In this document: in pieces, positions 7,891 to 17,876 of the stretch
Layout of the letters: each line of letters starts with the position of its first letter
How positions within the stretch are numbered: the first letter of the stretch is position 1
NCBI GenBank assembly: GCA_964592425.1
Contig: CAZQCG010000001.1
Coordinates: 62,001-126,000 of the forward strand
Direction of reading: 5' to 3'
Length of the DNA: 64,000 bases
Source: Viridilinea sp964592425
Lineage (GTDB): Bacteria; Chloroflexota; Chloroflexia; Chloroflexales; Chloroflexaceae
Position numbers and translations under genes: made by a program
Notes under the pieces: generated by a model
Database searches by the model: none
Told to the model about the DNA's origin: nothing
Seen by the model: the letters and a program-made list of their open reading frames with translations, nothing else

Positions 7891-9333
7891 TCAGTCTGCT
7901 GACGCCGTGCCAGCCTCGCTGTGATGAGCGGCGGCCTCAAGGCGATGATTGCGCTCATCCTCCTGATACTTGAAGAGCCGCATCTCGAAGATGTTGATCA
8001 TCGGCAGGACGCGGACGAAGAGGAAGAGCAGGGTGAAGAAGAGCCCGATTGTGCCAAGGTAGAGCGACCAGTCCCAGACCGTCGGGATGTACTTGTCCCA
8101 CGAGGAAGGGAGGAACTCACGCTCAAGCGAGATGACGATGATCACATAGCGCTCGAGCCACATCCCGATGCTGATGAAGGTCGAGATGATCAGCAGAGCT
8201 GGCACACTCTGCCGCACCCGTTTGAACCAGAGGGGCTGAATAGTCACCGCGTTACAGAAGAGCAGACCGTAGTAGGCCCACGAGCTTGGCCCGTTCAGAC
8301 GGTTGAAGAGCAAGTACTCTTCATAGCGGTTGCCGCTATAAAGGGAGGCCCAGACCTCCATAAAGTAGCCATAGACCACAATCATCCCGGTTGCCAGCAT
8401 CACTTTGGCCATTACATCAAGGTGGCGCACGGTGATGTAGTTCTGGTAGCCATAGAAGTGGCGTACCGGGATCATCAGCAGCAGCACCATCGCGAAGCCC
8501 GCGAAGACGGCACCGGCGACGAAGTAAGGCGGGAAGACCGTCACCTGCCAGCCAGGCACCTGTGAGACGGCGAAGTCGAGGGAGATGATCGAGTGAACCG
8601 AGACCACCAGGGGGGTTGAGAGGGCCGCCAGCAGCAGCGAGGCCATCTCATAGCGGTGCCAGTGGCGTGACGAGCCGCGCCAGCCGAGAGCCGCCATACC
8701 GTAGATGCGCTTGGCCCAGATATTAGTCGCCCGGTCACGCAGGGTAGCAAAGTCGGGCAACAAACCCACCAGCCAGAAGACCAGTGAGACGCTGGCATAG
8801 GTCGAGATGGCAAACACGTCCCAGTCAAGGGGGCTGCGGAAGTTCGGCCACATGCCCATCGTATTAGGATAGGGGACGAGCCAGTAGAAGATCCAGGGCC
8901 GTCCAAGGTGCAGAATGGGGTACTGGCCAGCGCAGGCCACGGCGAAGAGGGTCATTGCTTCAGCGAAGCGGTTGATCGAGTTGCGCCAGCCCTGGTTGAG
9001 CAGCAACAAAATGGCCGAGATCAGCGTCCCGGCGTGGCCGATGCCGATCCACCAGACGAAGTTGATGATGTCCATACCCCAGCCGACCGGGATGTTAATA
9101 CCCCAGATACCGACACCCTTGATGAAGAGCCAGGTCACCGAAGTGAGAAAGACCATCAGCAGGGCGAAGGCGATCACAAAGCCGGTCAGCCACCCTGAAG
9201 GGGTTTTCAGGGGCGGGGTTAGCGGCACATCACCGATCTTGTGACTGATCGAAGTGTAGGTCTCACCGGGCAAGAGGTAGGACTCGCCCGGATCGTGCTG
9301 CGGCGTAGTGCGGATGGGTTGCGCCTGTGCCAT
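7891..9333 (-). CDS. actC: Alternative Complex III subunit ActC (NrfD/PsrC family, quinol-binding)
   Basis: A 480-residue membrane protein of the NrfD family with about ten transmembrane helices, starting with GWLTGFVIAFALLMVFLTSV. Segments such as WWIGIGHAGTLISAILLL and RPWIFYWLVPYPN are typical of the family members in Alternative Complex III and polysulfide reductase-like complexes. ActC is the main quinol-binding membrane subunit, contacting the iron-sulfur protein ActB, whose gene lies 81 bases upstream. Length fits ActC of known complexes. Confidence 0.93.
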   Translation of the reverse strand: MAQAQPIRTTPQHDPGESYLLPGETYTSISHKIGDVPLTPPLKTPSGWLTGFVIAFALLMVFLTSVTWLFIKGVGIWGINIPVGWGMDIINFVWWIGIGHAGTLISAILLLLNQGWRNSINRFAEAMTLFAVACAGQYPILHLGRPWIFYWLVPYPNTMGMWPNFRSPLDWDVFAISTYASVSLVFWLVGLLPDFATLRDRATNIWAKRIYGMAALGWRGSSRHWHRYEMASLLLAALSTPLVVSVHSIISLDFAVSQVPGWQVTVFPPYFVAGAVFAGFAMVLLLMIPVRHFYGYQNYITVRHLDVMAKVMLATGMIVVYGYFMEVWASLYSGNRYEEYLLFNRLNGPSSWAYYGLLFCNAVTIQPLWFKRVRQSVPALLIISTFISIGMWLERYVIIVISLEREFLPSSWDKYIPTVWDWSLYLGTIGLFFTLLFLFVRVLPMINIFEMRLFKYQEDERNHRLEAAAHHSEAGTASAD

Positions 9334-9414
9334 CGGCTATCCTTCTAGAGCTACTGGCTCGCTGCCTGTCTCCCGCGACGATCCGCGATCATGGCGCTCC
9401 GGGCTGGCCTGATC

Positions 9415-12400
9415 TTAACCACTATGCTCCTCACCTTCGGGGGCCTCAAGCTCACCATTCGGGTTGCGTACCCGCGCCAGGTAGGAGGTGCGCGGGAGGG
9501 TGTTGAGCATCCCGATGAAGGTGTAGTTATGCTCCTCTTCCTTCCATTTGCGCACGCGGCTGCCCTCGTCGTTGATGTCACCGAAGACAATCGCCTGGGT
9601 CGGGCAAACGGCCTCGCACGCGGTGGTGATCGCCCCATCAGCGATGGTGTAACTACGCTCGCCAGCCTCTACGGCCGCTTTCTTGGCCGCAACCCGCGCC
9701 GCGCTGATGCGCTGAATGCAGTAACTGCACTTCTCCATCACACCACGGTTGCGTACCGTGACTTCAGGGTTGCGCTGGAGTTCGAGGCTCGCCGTGGTGA
9801 TGTCGGTATACTGGAGGAAGTTGAAGCGACGAACCTTGTAGGGGCAGTTATTGGAGCAGTATTTGGTGCCGACGCAGCGATTATACACCATATTATTCAG
9901 CCCCTCATAGTCGTGGATGGTAGCCGCGACGGGGCAGACCAGTTCGCATGGCGCCTGCTCACATTGCATACAGCCGAGGGGCTGTAAGAAAGTCAAGGGG
10001 TTGTCCAGATCCGGGCCGCTGAAGTAGCGGTCGATACGAAGCCAGTGCAACTCGCGTCCAACGGCCACCTGATCTTTGCCGACGATAGCAATATTATTTT
10101 CGGCCTGGCAGGCGATCACACAGGCATTACAGCCGATGCAGGCGTTGAGATTGATCGTCATGCCCCAGGCATTGCGCCCGCTGTAATCGACCCCTGGCAG
10201 GATCGAGAGGTAGCCATCGGTGCCGGGGCCGGGCGTCTCTTTGCCATACTCTTCCAGGTAGATCTCTCTGGCAATGTAATGGGGATCCTCCTTGAAGAGA
10301 TCGAAGATCCCGGCGCGGTAGATATCGCGCCCGTCCATCGTCCAGTGATCCTGGGTCGAGACCAGGGGGTAGCTCCGATTGCCGTTGAGAATTTTAGCCT
10401 CACCGCCAAACCAGAGAGCGTCACTCGTGCGCAGCGGGTAGACGTTGACGCCGATATTGTCACCCTTGAGGCCCGCAGCGGTACGCCCATAGCCCAGAGT
10501 CACGGTGACTGAGTCATCGGCGTGGCCAGGGGTGAGCCAGAGGGGCAGTTCCATTGTGCCGCCACGATAATCAATCGTGATCACCGTACCATTGGCAGCG
10601 GTCAGCCGCTCGAGGGCCAGTTCACGCGTGAACCAGTCGTCGCTACGCAGATCCTCAATCCCCGGCAGGCCCAGGATGCGTGCGGCCATGTTCGGGCTCA
10701 TCAACACGGCATTGTCCCAGACCAGTTTGTTAAGCGGGCGGGGCAGTTCGAGCAACCAGCCATTGTTGGCGTAGCTGCCATCCCACAGGGAGGGATCGGG
10801 ACGGAAGACGACCTCGCTCCCGGCGGCAGGCTCAGGCAGCGTAATATTGAGGCCAGCATTGAGGGCCGGGCTGGCGTTTGCTGCGGCGCTATCAGGCACG
10901 ACACCGCTGGCCAGAGCACCCTGCCAGAAGGCTTCAAACTCGGTGCCACTCAGGCCACTCTGGGTTTGCCAGAAGGCGCGTACCAGATCGTAGGGTTTGG
11001 CCTGGGCATCGCCAAGCAGCGCGGCAAGCAGTTCGTGGGGCGTTTTACCACCGTAGATCGGCTCGATCAGCGGCTGGACGAGTGAAACAGTGCCGTCGAA
11101 GGCCCGTGCATCACTCCAACTCTCGAGGGTGTGGGCGGCTGGCACATGCCACGAGGCTAGTTGGGCCGTCTCATTGACATAGAGGCCGTAATAGACCACC
11201 AGGGGCACGCGCAGCACCGCCTCTGCGAAGCGCAGGTCGCCGGGGGCATCATAGGCGGGGTTGCCACCGATGATCACCAGTAGTTCAACCTTCTCCGCGT
11301 TGATCTCATTCACCAGGCCAGCGATCTCGCTCGTCTGGTTCGTCGGGCGAGCCTCAACCGGCTCGGTGTAGATCACCGTCTGGCCGACGTTGCCGAGGTT
11401 GGCATTGAGCGCATGCGCCAGGGCATGCACTTCGGGGGGCTGCTGATCACCAGCAATAACCAGACTGGTGCCGCGATGAGCTTCCAGATCTTCAAGCAGA
11501 ACCTCAAGAAACTTGAGTGCCGGCTCGGATAACTCAGGGGCACTTCCGCCCCCGCCAAGGTTGGCGTAGAGGGCAGCGGCAAAGCTGGCCACGGCACTGG
11601 CCTTGAGCGCCAGGCGGTGATCGGCAGTAGCACCGGTAGTCGAGGGCGAAGCCTCAACCACATAAAGCCGATTCATCTTCTCGCTCGTCTTGGTGACACG
11701 GCGACCATCGGCGAAGGTACGCGCATAGGCGGCAAAGCCGGGGCCGGGAGCGAGGAAGTCAGCATCGAGCGAGACGACCAGATCGGCCTTGCTAAAGTCA
11801 TAGCGCGTCGAGACATAGTCCCCGAAGGCCAGGCGAGCACCCTCGTAGACATTGTCGCGGTTGATCGGCTCGTACTGATACCAACGTGCCGCGGGGAACT
11901 GCTCAAGCAGGGCGGCGATCTGGCTGGCCAGGGTAGGCGAGTTGACCGTCGTGGTGAGCAGGCGCATAGTTGCGCCGCCAGTCGCACGCTGGGCCGTCAG
12001 GCCGGTGCCGAGCGTACTCACAAAATCGTCCCAGGTGCTGTTTGCGCCGCCGTTGAGTACGCGCTGCGAGCGATCCGGGTCGTACATATTCAGGATGTCG
12101 GCCTGGGCGAAGATATCGGTGCCGCCGAGGCTGGCCGGGTGAACCGGGTTGCCCTCGATCTTGGTTGGGCGGCCATCGTTCGAGCGCACAATCACGCCGG
12201 TCGCATAGCCATTGAGGGTCAGCGCAGTGGCAAAGTAGTTAGGAATGCCCGGCACGCGGTTGAGCGGCATGCGGTCGAAGGGAGCCAGTTTTTCAGGCGG
12301 CATGTAGGTACAGCCAGTGACCCCGGCCAGGGCCAGCGACGCACCCATCAGCTTGAGGAAGGTGCGCCGACTGACCGGGTCGGCCATCTCGGTGGCACCA

Positions 12401-12537
12401 CTGGGAAATTCTTGTTCGACCAGTTCGCGGAAGGCGGGGCTGTCGGCCAGTTCGTCGAGCGAGCGCCAGAACTGCTTGCCGCGACTGCGGCCCAGACGCT
12501 CGCGGACGGCCTCAAGCTCGGGGTTGGTGCTTGTCAT
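9415..12537 (-). CDS. actB: Alternative Complex III subunit ActB (molybdopterin-oxidoreductase-like plus Fe-S domain)
   Basis: A 1040-residue fusion. Residues 51-80 hold a Tat signal (SRRTFLKLMG) ending in VTGC, a possible lipobox. The long N-terminal domain resembles molybdopterin oxidoreductases, though ActB proteins of known complexes do not hold the cofactor. The C-terminal 280 residues form a ferredoxin-like domain with four cysteine clusters: CIGCNACVIAC, CMQCEQAPCELVC, CVGTKYCSNNC and CSYC with CEAVC. This gives three [4Fe-4S] and one [3Fe-4S] centres in the family. It passes electrons from quinol to the haem subunits. Second gene of the act operon. Confidence 0.95.
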   Translation of the reverse strand: MTSTNPELEAVRERLGRSRGKQFWRSLDELADSPAFRELVEQEFPSGATEMADPVSRRTFLKLMGASLALAGVTGCTYMPPEKLAPFDRMPLNRVPGIPNYFATALTLNGYATGVIVRSNDGRPTKIEGNPVHPASLGGTDIFAQADILNMYDPDRSQRVLNGGANSTWDDFVSTLGTGLTAQRATGGATMRLLTTTVNSPTLASQIAALLEQFPAARWYQYEPINRDNVYEGARLAFGDYVSTRYDFSKADLVVSLDADFLAPGPGFAAYARTFADGRRVTKTSEKMNRLYVVEASPSTTGATADHRLALKASAVASFAAALYANLGGGGSAPELSEPALKFLEVLLEDLEAHRGTSLVIAGDQQPPEVHALAHALNANLGNVGQTVIYTEPVEARPTNQTSEIAGLVNEINAEKVELLVIIGGNPAYDAPGDLRFAEAVLRVPLVVYYGLYVNETAQLASWHVPAAHTLESWSDARAFDGTVSLVQPLIEPIYGGKTPHELLAALLGDAQAKPYDLVRAFWQTQSGLSGTEFEAFWQGALASGVVPDSAAANASPALNAGLNITLPEPAAGSEVVFRPDPSLWDGSYANNGWLLELPRPLNKLVWDNAVLMSPNMAARILGLPGIEDLRSDDWFTRELALERLTAANGTVITIDYRGGTMELPLWLTPGHADDSVTVTLGYGRTAAGLKGDNIGVNVYPLRTSDALWFGGEAKILNGNRSYPLVSTQDHWTMDGRDIYRAGIFDLFKEDPHYIAREIYLEEYGKETPGPGTDGYLSILPGVDYSGRNAWGMTINLNACIGCNACVIACQAENNIAIVGKDQVAVGRELHWLRIDRYFSGPDLDNPLTFLQPLGCMQCEQAPCELVCPVAATIHDYEGLNNMVYNRCVGTKYCSNNCPYKVRRFNFLQYTDITTASLELQRNPEVTVRNRGVMEKCSYCIQRISAARVAAKKAAVEAGERSYTIADGAITTACEAVCPTQAIVFGDINDEGSRVRKWKEEEHNYTFIGMLNTLPRTSYLARVRNPNGELEAPEGEEHSG

Positions 12538-12648
12538 TAGCGCATCGCTTTTCTAGTGAAAACGGGGTAGCGCGGTAGCGGATGGGGCCACGTCAGCAGT
12601 CGGGCCAGCACACGCGCTTACCTGCACGCTCTAAACGTTGGCTCGGGA

Positions 12649-13308
12649 TTAGCGGTGGCAGATCCAGCAGTTGGTCAGCTGATCCTCCGGCATAATCCCG
12701 TACTCGGCGACAAGCTGTCGCCCCAGATCGAGCTGGTTGGCCGGATGGACATAGTCCATGTTGTAGACCTCTTCACGCGGCCGAATGTACTGTTCAGGGT
12801 TACGGTGGCAATTCAGACAGTAGCCCATAAAGAAGGCCTGTTGCTGCCAGACTACAGGCATTTCGTTGACCTGCCCATGGCACTCTGAGCAACCGATACC
12901 CTTGTTAATGTGGATCGAGTGATTAAAGTAGACAAAGTCCGGGACACGGTTGACCTTCTCCCACAGAATCGGTTCGCCAGTGGCATAGCTCTCGCGTACC
13001 AGGGTCAGCTTGGTGCTGGCCGTCTTGATCTGCGAGTGGCAGGTCATACAGGTCTCCGTCGCCGGGATGTTGGCGAAGTAAGACTGATTGACCGAGACAT
13101 GACAGTAACGACAATCCATGCCAAGGGTGCCGATGTGCAGTTGATGACTGTAGGCCACGGGTTGTTGGATGGCGACGTTGATCTGCCGGTAGGCGTTCGA
13201 GCGGAAATAGACGGCGGTGATGAGCACCAGCTCGGTGACCAGCAGAAGGCTGGCAAAGATGCTCAACCTGACTATCAGGTTGGCATTGCGGGGAAAGATC
13301 TGTCCCAT
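12649..13308 (-). CDS. actA: Alternative Complex III subunit ActA (penta-haem cytochrome c)
   Basis: A 219-residue cytochrome with an uncleaved-looking N-terminal helix (residues 11-34) and five CXXCH haem sites at residues 66-70 (CRYCH), 87-91 (CMTCH), 140-144 (CSECH), 164-168 (CLNCH) and 214-218 (CWICH, two residues from the end). Spare histidines such as in HSIHI are candidates for the distal ligands. Five haems, one helix and the first position of the cluster identify ActA. It starts about 40 bases below a consensus promoter, so it leads the operon. Confidence 0.95.
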   Translation of the reverse strand: MGQIFPRNANLIVRLSIFASLLLVTELVLITAVYFRSNAYRQINVAIQQPVAYSHQLHIGTLGMDCRYCHVSVNQSYFANIPATETCMTCHSQIKTASTKLTLVRESYATGEPILWEKVNRVPDFVYFNHSIHINKGIGCSECHGQVNEMPVVWQQQAFFMGYCLNCHRNPEQYIRPREEVYNMDYVHPANQLDLGRQLVAEYGIMPEDQLTNCWICHR

Positions 13309-13685
13309 GCCGTGTGACCTTCTAGGAGAACCCTGTGCAGGAGAGAACTCGCCTTAATTATAGCGCGCTTTACTTTTGTGTCAACCAAAGCCGATCCCCG
13401 TCCAGATGCGGATGCGGCGTCAGATAGCAAGATAACGCCGCAAAGCCGATCCTGTGGAAGAGATCAAACTGATCTTTCATTTACATATAATGCACTCTAA
13501 CGGGTGAGGCGCGGCCAGGTGGAGTGGGCAGGGGAATGCATGAGACACCAAACCGGAGGCAGGCTTGCCCTGCCCCCGAGACACTTTGAACAATACGCCG
13601 GGAAGTTACATGCGGGTGACAGGGAGGGGCGCTGGTGAGGTGGATCGGAATGCTATGAATCCTGCTCGTCACTCATCACTGGTAG
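13309..13685. other. Intergenic region upstream of the act operon
   Basis: 377 bases without a gene. It holds the act promoter at 13357-13384. Just upstream of that promoter a 12-base direct repeat CAAAGCCGATCC occurs at 13386-13397 and 13441-13452 (55 bases apart), with a 7-bp inverted repeat GCGGCGT (13414-13420 with 13435-13441) between them. The remaining 13453-13685, downstream of hemW, shows nothing recognisable. Confidence 0.5.
13357..13384 (-). promoter_or_regulatory. Sigma-70-type promoter of actABCDEFG
   Basis: On the minus strand TTGACA (13379-13384) and TATAAT (13357-13362) are both perfect consensus boxes separated by 16 bases. Transcription would start near 13350, about 40 bases before actA. 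This is among the best housekeeping promoters in the window and implies strong, constitutive expression of Alternative Complex III. Confidence 0.85.
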
Positions 13686-14873
13686 TTAGGCAAGGAAGCG
13701 CTGAAAGACACGGTTGCCGAGCATACGCCCACGGCTGGTAAGCTGTACCCGTTCGCCATTAGCTTCAAGCAGACCCAATTCGACCAGTTCGGCCAGGACG
13801 GGGCCGTAGGCGTCGGCCAGGCTGAGGCCGCAACGGGCGGCGAAATGGGCCGCACTGACCCCGCTGTTCAGGCGCAGGCCCATGATCATCGTTTCGGCCT
13901 GGATGTCGGCGGGCCTCAGGCTGATCGTCTCGGCAAGGGGGCGCCGTCTGGCGGTGACGGCCTCGATATAGGCCTCAATGCCAGTGATGCCAGCGCTGCG
14001 CCGGGGGGCCTGGTGGCCATGGGCACCGGCCCCGGCGGCGAGATAGTCGCTGTTCAGCCAGTAGGCCAGATTGTGGTGGCAAGCCCCAAAAGGGATGCCG
14101 GGCAGCACTTCGTGCTGGCCGGGCCTGACCCAGTTACTGATCTCATAGTGGGTGTAGCCAGCCTGGGCGAGCACCTCCATAGCGGTCTCGTACATTGCCG
14201 CCGTTGTATCATCGTCTGGCACGTACACACTTCCGGTGGTAACCTGGGCGTAGAGGGGTGTCGGCTCTTCGAGGATCAGGGCATAGAGCGCCAGATGATC
14301 GACATCCCAGGTGATCAGGCTTGCCAGGTTGGCCTGCCAGTCGGCCAGGGCTTGCCCAGGCAAGCCGAAAATGAAGTCGAGATTCAGGTTGTCGAACCCG
14401 GCAGCACGGGCCTGCTCATAGCTGCGACGGGCTTCGGCGGCGGTGTGGATGCGCCCGAGCAGACGCAGGGTCGGGTCGTGCAGACTTTGCACGCCCATAC
14501 TGAGCCGGTTAATCCCCAGGGTGCGCAGGCCGCGCAAGTAGTCCTGGTTGAGCACCGTGCCGGGGTTGGCCTCGCTGGTAATCTCAGCCTGCTCCAGGGG
14601 AATCAGAGCGGCAGCGGCGTTGAGAATGCGTTCGAACTGCCCCAGACTCAACATGGTCGGGGTGCCGCCACCGAAGAAGATACTAGGTCGCAGGGCTGCG
14701 GCCTCGTTTGAGCTGGGCGGTGGTGGGAGCGGCTCGCTGGCGATCATGGCCAGCTCAGTGCAAAGGGCGGTGACGTAAGCCTCGATGCGGTGATCAAGAT
14801 TGGCGTAGGTGTTGAAGTCGCAGTAGCTGCAACGACGCTGGCAGAAGGGGATGTGCAGATATAGGTGATGCAT
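13686..14873 (-). CDS. hemW: HemW-type radical SAM haem chaperone
   Basis: A 395-residue radical SAM protein. The [4Fe-4S] motif is Cys11, Cys15, Cys18 (CQRRCSYCDF), with Phe20 where true HemN has a fourth cysteine; FFGGGTPTML and the HEISNWVRPGQ segment are typical of HemW. HemW binds and hands over haem rather than oxidising coproporphyrinogen, and a genuine HemN is encoded at 35616. Its start codon overlaps the stop of the upstream MFS gene (TGATG), so the two are translationally coupled. Some databases still call this family coproporphyrinogen III oxidase-like. Confidence 0.85.
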   Translation of the reverse strand: MHHLYLHIPFCQRRCSYCDFNTYANLDHRIEAYVTALCTELAMIASEPLPPPPSSNEAAALRPSIFFGGGTPTMLSLGQFERILNAAAALIPLEQAEITSEANPGTVLNQDYLRGLRTLGINRLSMGVQSLHDPTLRLLGRIHTAAEARRSYEQARAAGFDNLNLDFIFGLPGQALADWQANLASLITWDVDHLALYALILEEPTPLYAQVTTGSVYVPDDDTTAAMYETAMEVLAQAGYTHYEISNWVRPGQHEVLPGIPFGACHHNLAYWLNSDYLAAGAGAHGHQAPRRSAGITGIEAYIEAVTARRRPLAETISLRPADIQAETMIMGLRLNSGVSAAHFAARCGLSLADAYGPVLAELVELGLLEANGERVQLTSRGRMLGNRVFQRFLA

Positions 14874-16114
14874 CAGTTCGAGTGCCGTAGAAAAAAGAGC
14901 GCATTGACCAGGGCAGCGCTGGTGTAGAAGCCGGCGGTGACGAGAAAGAGAGGCGCAAAGCCATACTCACGCTGCACCTGGGCGCTGATGGTCGGACCGA
15001 TGATATAGCCGAGAGCGAAGGCTCCATGGATCATGCCGATCACGATTGGGCGGGCCGCTTCGGTGCTGTGTTCCATTGCCAGCGCATCGTAGAGCGGGGT
15101 GGCCATATTCATGAGGGCACCGCGTACCAGAGCCAGTCCCGTCGCCAACCAGAGACTAGGGGCAATACCCAGGAGCAGCAGGCAGGGGATGGCCAGGGCC
15201 TGGGTAAGGACAATGCTGCATGGTTTGCCCAGTCGTCGCGAGAGCAGTGGCGCAATCAGGGTTGCCGCACCAGTGCTGATGCCGATGGCGGCGAAAATCA
15301 GGCCGAGGGTCGCATCCGTAGCGGCGAAACGCTGGCGGAAGTAGAGATTGAGAAAGGGAATCAGCAGGGCCGCTCCGCAGGAGATCAGGAGTGGCGAGAG
15401 TGTGAAACGGATTCCACCCAGGAGTGCATGGAACAACGTCTGCCATGCAGGGATCCGTCCAGCCTGCGCATCGGTTGGATTGGTGGCGGGCGTTATCGGG
15501 CCTTCGGTCGTGAGCAACGGGACAATGGCTAGTCCGGTCAGCAGTGCGGCGACGAGAAAGACGCTGCGGTAGGTCAGCGCCCCCTGCGCTGGCAGGTTGA
15601 ATAGACTGGTGGCGAGGCCGGGCAGCAACCCGCCGATCAGGTTGGCGATGCCGGCGATGGTGATGGCGAGGGCGGCGCTCAAGGCGAAGAGCATATCGCG
15701 CTCACGGGGGCCACTGTGGCGCAGCATATAGGGTGCCGCGCCTACCTGAGTCAGCACACTGGCCGGGCCGGCAAGACTGATACTGATCAACAAGGGCAGC
15801 GGGGCAGGCCAGAGGGCGACGCTGGTGAGCGTCGCCGCATGCAACAGGGCGCCGGCGATCAGAGCTGGCTGGGGACCGATCCGGCTGACCAGCCACCAGA
15901 TGGGCAGGCTGCTCAGGCCCGCTATAAGTACTGGGGCGCTGTTGAGCACACCGAGCATGGCGAGCGGGCCGAGCAGGGGGAGCGTCAGGCTACGTTCGGT
16001 GTAGCCCAGTTCGAGCAAAAGCAGGTTAAAATAGAGGCTGCTGATCGCCAGCCCTGCCGTGAGCAGGGCCAGGTGTAACAGGTAGCGCCGGGCGGCGCGG
16101 CTCAGGCTGCTCAT
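14873..16114 (-). CDS. MFS transporter
   Basis: A 413-residue integral membrane protein with about twelve hydrophobic helices and the two-halves layout of the major facilitator superfamily. FFRQRFAATDATLGLIFAAIG and the AGPASVLTQVGAAPYML segment are in the expected inter-helix regions. It lies between the malic enzyme (23 bases upstream) and hemW (one-base overlap) on the minus strand. The coupling with hemW is suggestive of a haem-related or exported-metabolite role, but that is only context; the substrate is unknown. Confidence 0.85.
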   Translation of the reverse strand: MSSLSRAARRYLLHLALLTAGLAISSLYFNLLLLELGYTERSLTLPLLGPLAMLGVLNSAPVLIAGLSSLPIWWLVSRIGPQPALIAGALLHAATLTSVALWPAPLPLLISISLAGPASVLTQVGAAPYMLRHSGPRERDMLFALSAALAITIAGIANLIGGLLPGLATSLFNLPAQGALTYRSVFLVAALLTGLAIVPLLTTEGPITPATNPTDAQAGRIPAWQTLFHALLGGIRFTLSPLLISCGAALLIPFLNLYFRQRFAATDATLGLIFAAIGISTGAATLIAPLLSRRLGKPCSIVLTQALAIPCLLLLGIAPSLWLATGLALVRGALMNMATPLYDALAMEHSTEAARPIVIGMIHGAFALGYIIGPTISAQVQREYGFAPLFLVTAGFYTSAALVNALFFLRHSN

Positions 16115-16137
16115 CGGGCCGGGCCGTGCAACGGCGA

Positions 16138-17862
16138 TCAGGCCTGGGTACCGGCAAGCCGGTAGGTGCGGTAGCGCGGATGCCAGATCGTCGCATTGAT
16201 CTGCTGTTCGATCTCCTCAAGCGTGTGTACTTCCGCCAGACCCTCTTCCATGGCCACACGGGCCACTGCCAGCGCAACCTGCTTGGAGACGCTGCGTACA
16301 TGCTCTAGAGCCGGGTAGAGTGGTGCGGTCGGGTCGTTGCGCATGGGGGAGCGGGCACTGAGGGCGCGGGCGGCGGCCACAAACATGCTGTCGGTGACCC
16401 GGTGCGCGCCACTGGCAATTACGCCCATGCCCATGCCGGGGAAGATAAAAGCGTTGTTGCACTGGCCAATGCGGATCGTGCGCCCGCCAAAGTGAACCGG
16501 CGCAAAGGGGCTGCCCGTCGCTACCAGCGCCCGCCCATCGGTCCAGGCCAGCAGGTCAGCAGGGCGCGCCTCGCTTTTGCTGGTCGGGTTGGAGAGCGGG
16601 AAGATCAGCGGGTGTTCGGTATGGGCCGCCATCGTACGAACGGTGACCTCGTCGAAGGCTCCGGGCTGGGCGGCGGTGCCGATCAGAGCGGTGGGATGCA
16701 CCCGCTCGACCACGGTACGCAGGGGGATGCGCGCTATGTCGGGGCAGCCCCATGCATTGATCGCTTCTAGCGGGCGGGCATAGACCTGCTTGGCCGGTTC
16801 GAGATCGCTGCGGCCATGGTGTACCAGCCCGCGGCTATCAACCAGCCAGATCGTGGCGCGGGCCTGCTCAAGCGTTTTGCCCGTGGCGACAATTGCCGCA
16901 ACAATCTGATCGGCGATCCCCGTGGCCGCCGAGCCAGCGCCGAGAATGACGATGCGCTGATCAGCCATGGGTACCCCGGTGATGTCAGAGGCGGTTAGCA
17001 TACCCGCCAGGGTGACGGCCCCGGTGCCCTGGATGTCGTCGTTGAAACTGCACAAGTCATCACGGTAACGGGCCAGCAGCCGCCCGGCATTCTGTTTGGC
17101 GAAATCTTCCCATTGCAGAATGGCGTGGGGGAAACGCCGCTTGACTGCGTCTACAAAGCGGGCCACAAAGTCGTCGTAGGCCTCACCGCGCACGCGCTCG
17201 TGACGCCAGCCCAGGTAGAGCGGGTCTTCGAGCAGTTCCTGATTGTTGGTGCCTACATCAAGGGTGATCGGCAGGGTGCTGGCCGGGTGGATGCCAGCGC
17301 AGAGGGTGTAGAGCGAGAGCTTGCCGACGGGGATGCCCATCCCGCCGACGCCCAGGTCGCCCAGGCCCAGGATGCGCTCACCGTCGGTCACGACGATCAC
17401 CCGCACCTCCTCGGCAGGCACCGTCGCCAGCATCGTGTCGATATGGTCGCGGTGGGGGTAGGCCAGGTAGAGGCCGCGCGGGCGGCGATAAATATGGCTG
17501 TACTGCTGGCAGGCCAGGCCGACCGTCGGGGTGTAGATGATCGGCAGCATCTCAGTAATGTGGGCCTGCACCAGGGCGTAGAAGAGGGTCTCGTTACGGT
17601 CATGCAGGGAAGCCAGGTAGATATGCTTCTCCAGGTCGCTCGACTTGGTGATGTAGCTATCGTAGGTGCGTTCAAGTTGCTCATCAAGATCGGCAATGTG
17701 CGGCGGCAGCAGTCCGAGCAGATCGAGCTCAAGCCGCTCGGCATTACTGAAGGCGCTGCCTTTGTTAAGCAGGGGATTGTCGAGCAACTGTTGGCCGGTC
17801 AGGCTAACCTCAAGGGGGGGCAACTCAAGGCCGTTCGCGGACGGGGGGATGCTCAGGGTCAT
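16138..17862 (-). CDS. NAD(P)-dependent malic enzyme, long form
   Basis: A 574-residue malate dehydrogenase (oxaloacetate-decarboxylating) of the long bacterial/eukaryotic class (SfcA/MaeA-like): malate + NAD(P)+ gives pyruvate + CO2. Signatures are IYTPTVGLACQQYS, VVTDGERILGLGDLGVGGMG, the metal-binding CSFNDDIQGTGAVTLAG and the Rossmann motif VILGAGSAATGIA. ATG at 17862 is taken because GAGGAA lies nine bases before it; a GTG at 17877 would overlap the preceding gene. It follows the ArsR-family regulator by 14 bases. Together with pyruvate phosphate dikinase at 27882 it could link C4 acids to PEP. Confidence 0.93.
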   Translation of the reverse strand: MTLSIPPSANGLELPPLEVSLTGQQLLDNPLLNKGSAFSNAERLELDLLGLLPPHIADLDEQLERTYDSYITKSSDLEKHIYLASLHDRNETLFYALVQAHITEMLPIIYTPTVGLACQQYSHIYRRPRGLYLAYPHRDHIDTMLATVPAEEVRVIVVTDGERILGLGDLGVGGMGIPVGKLSLYTLCAGIHPASTLPITLDVGTNNQELLEDPLYLGWRHERVRGEAYDDFVARFVDAVKRRFPHAILQWEDFAKQNAGRLLARYRDDLCSFNDDIQGTGAVTLAGMLTASDITGVPMADQRIVILGAGSAATGIADQIVAAIVATGKTLEQARATIWLVDSRGLVHHGRSDLEPAKQVYARPLEAINAWGCPDIARIPLRTVVERVHPTALIGTAAQPGAFDEVTVRTMAAHTEHPLIFPLSNPTSKSEARPADLLAWTDGRALVATGSPFAPVHFGGRTIRIGQCNNAFIFPGMGMGVIASGAHRVTDSMFVAAARALSARSPMRNDPTAPLYPALEHVRSVSKQVALAVARVAMEEGLAEVHTLEEIEQQINATIWHPRYRTYRLAGTQA

Positions 17863-17876
17863 GAACAGATTCCTCA

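Noticed and set aside
11617..12540. A 307-codon open frame opposite the start of actB
   Set aside because: Shadow of the Tat-signal and molybdopterin-like part of actB.
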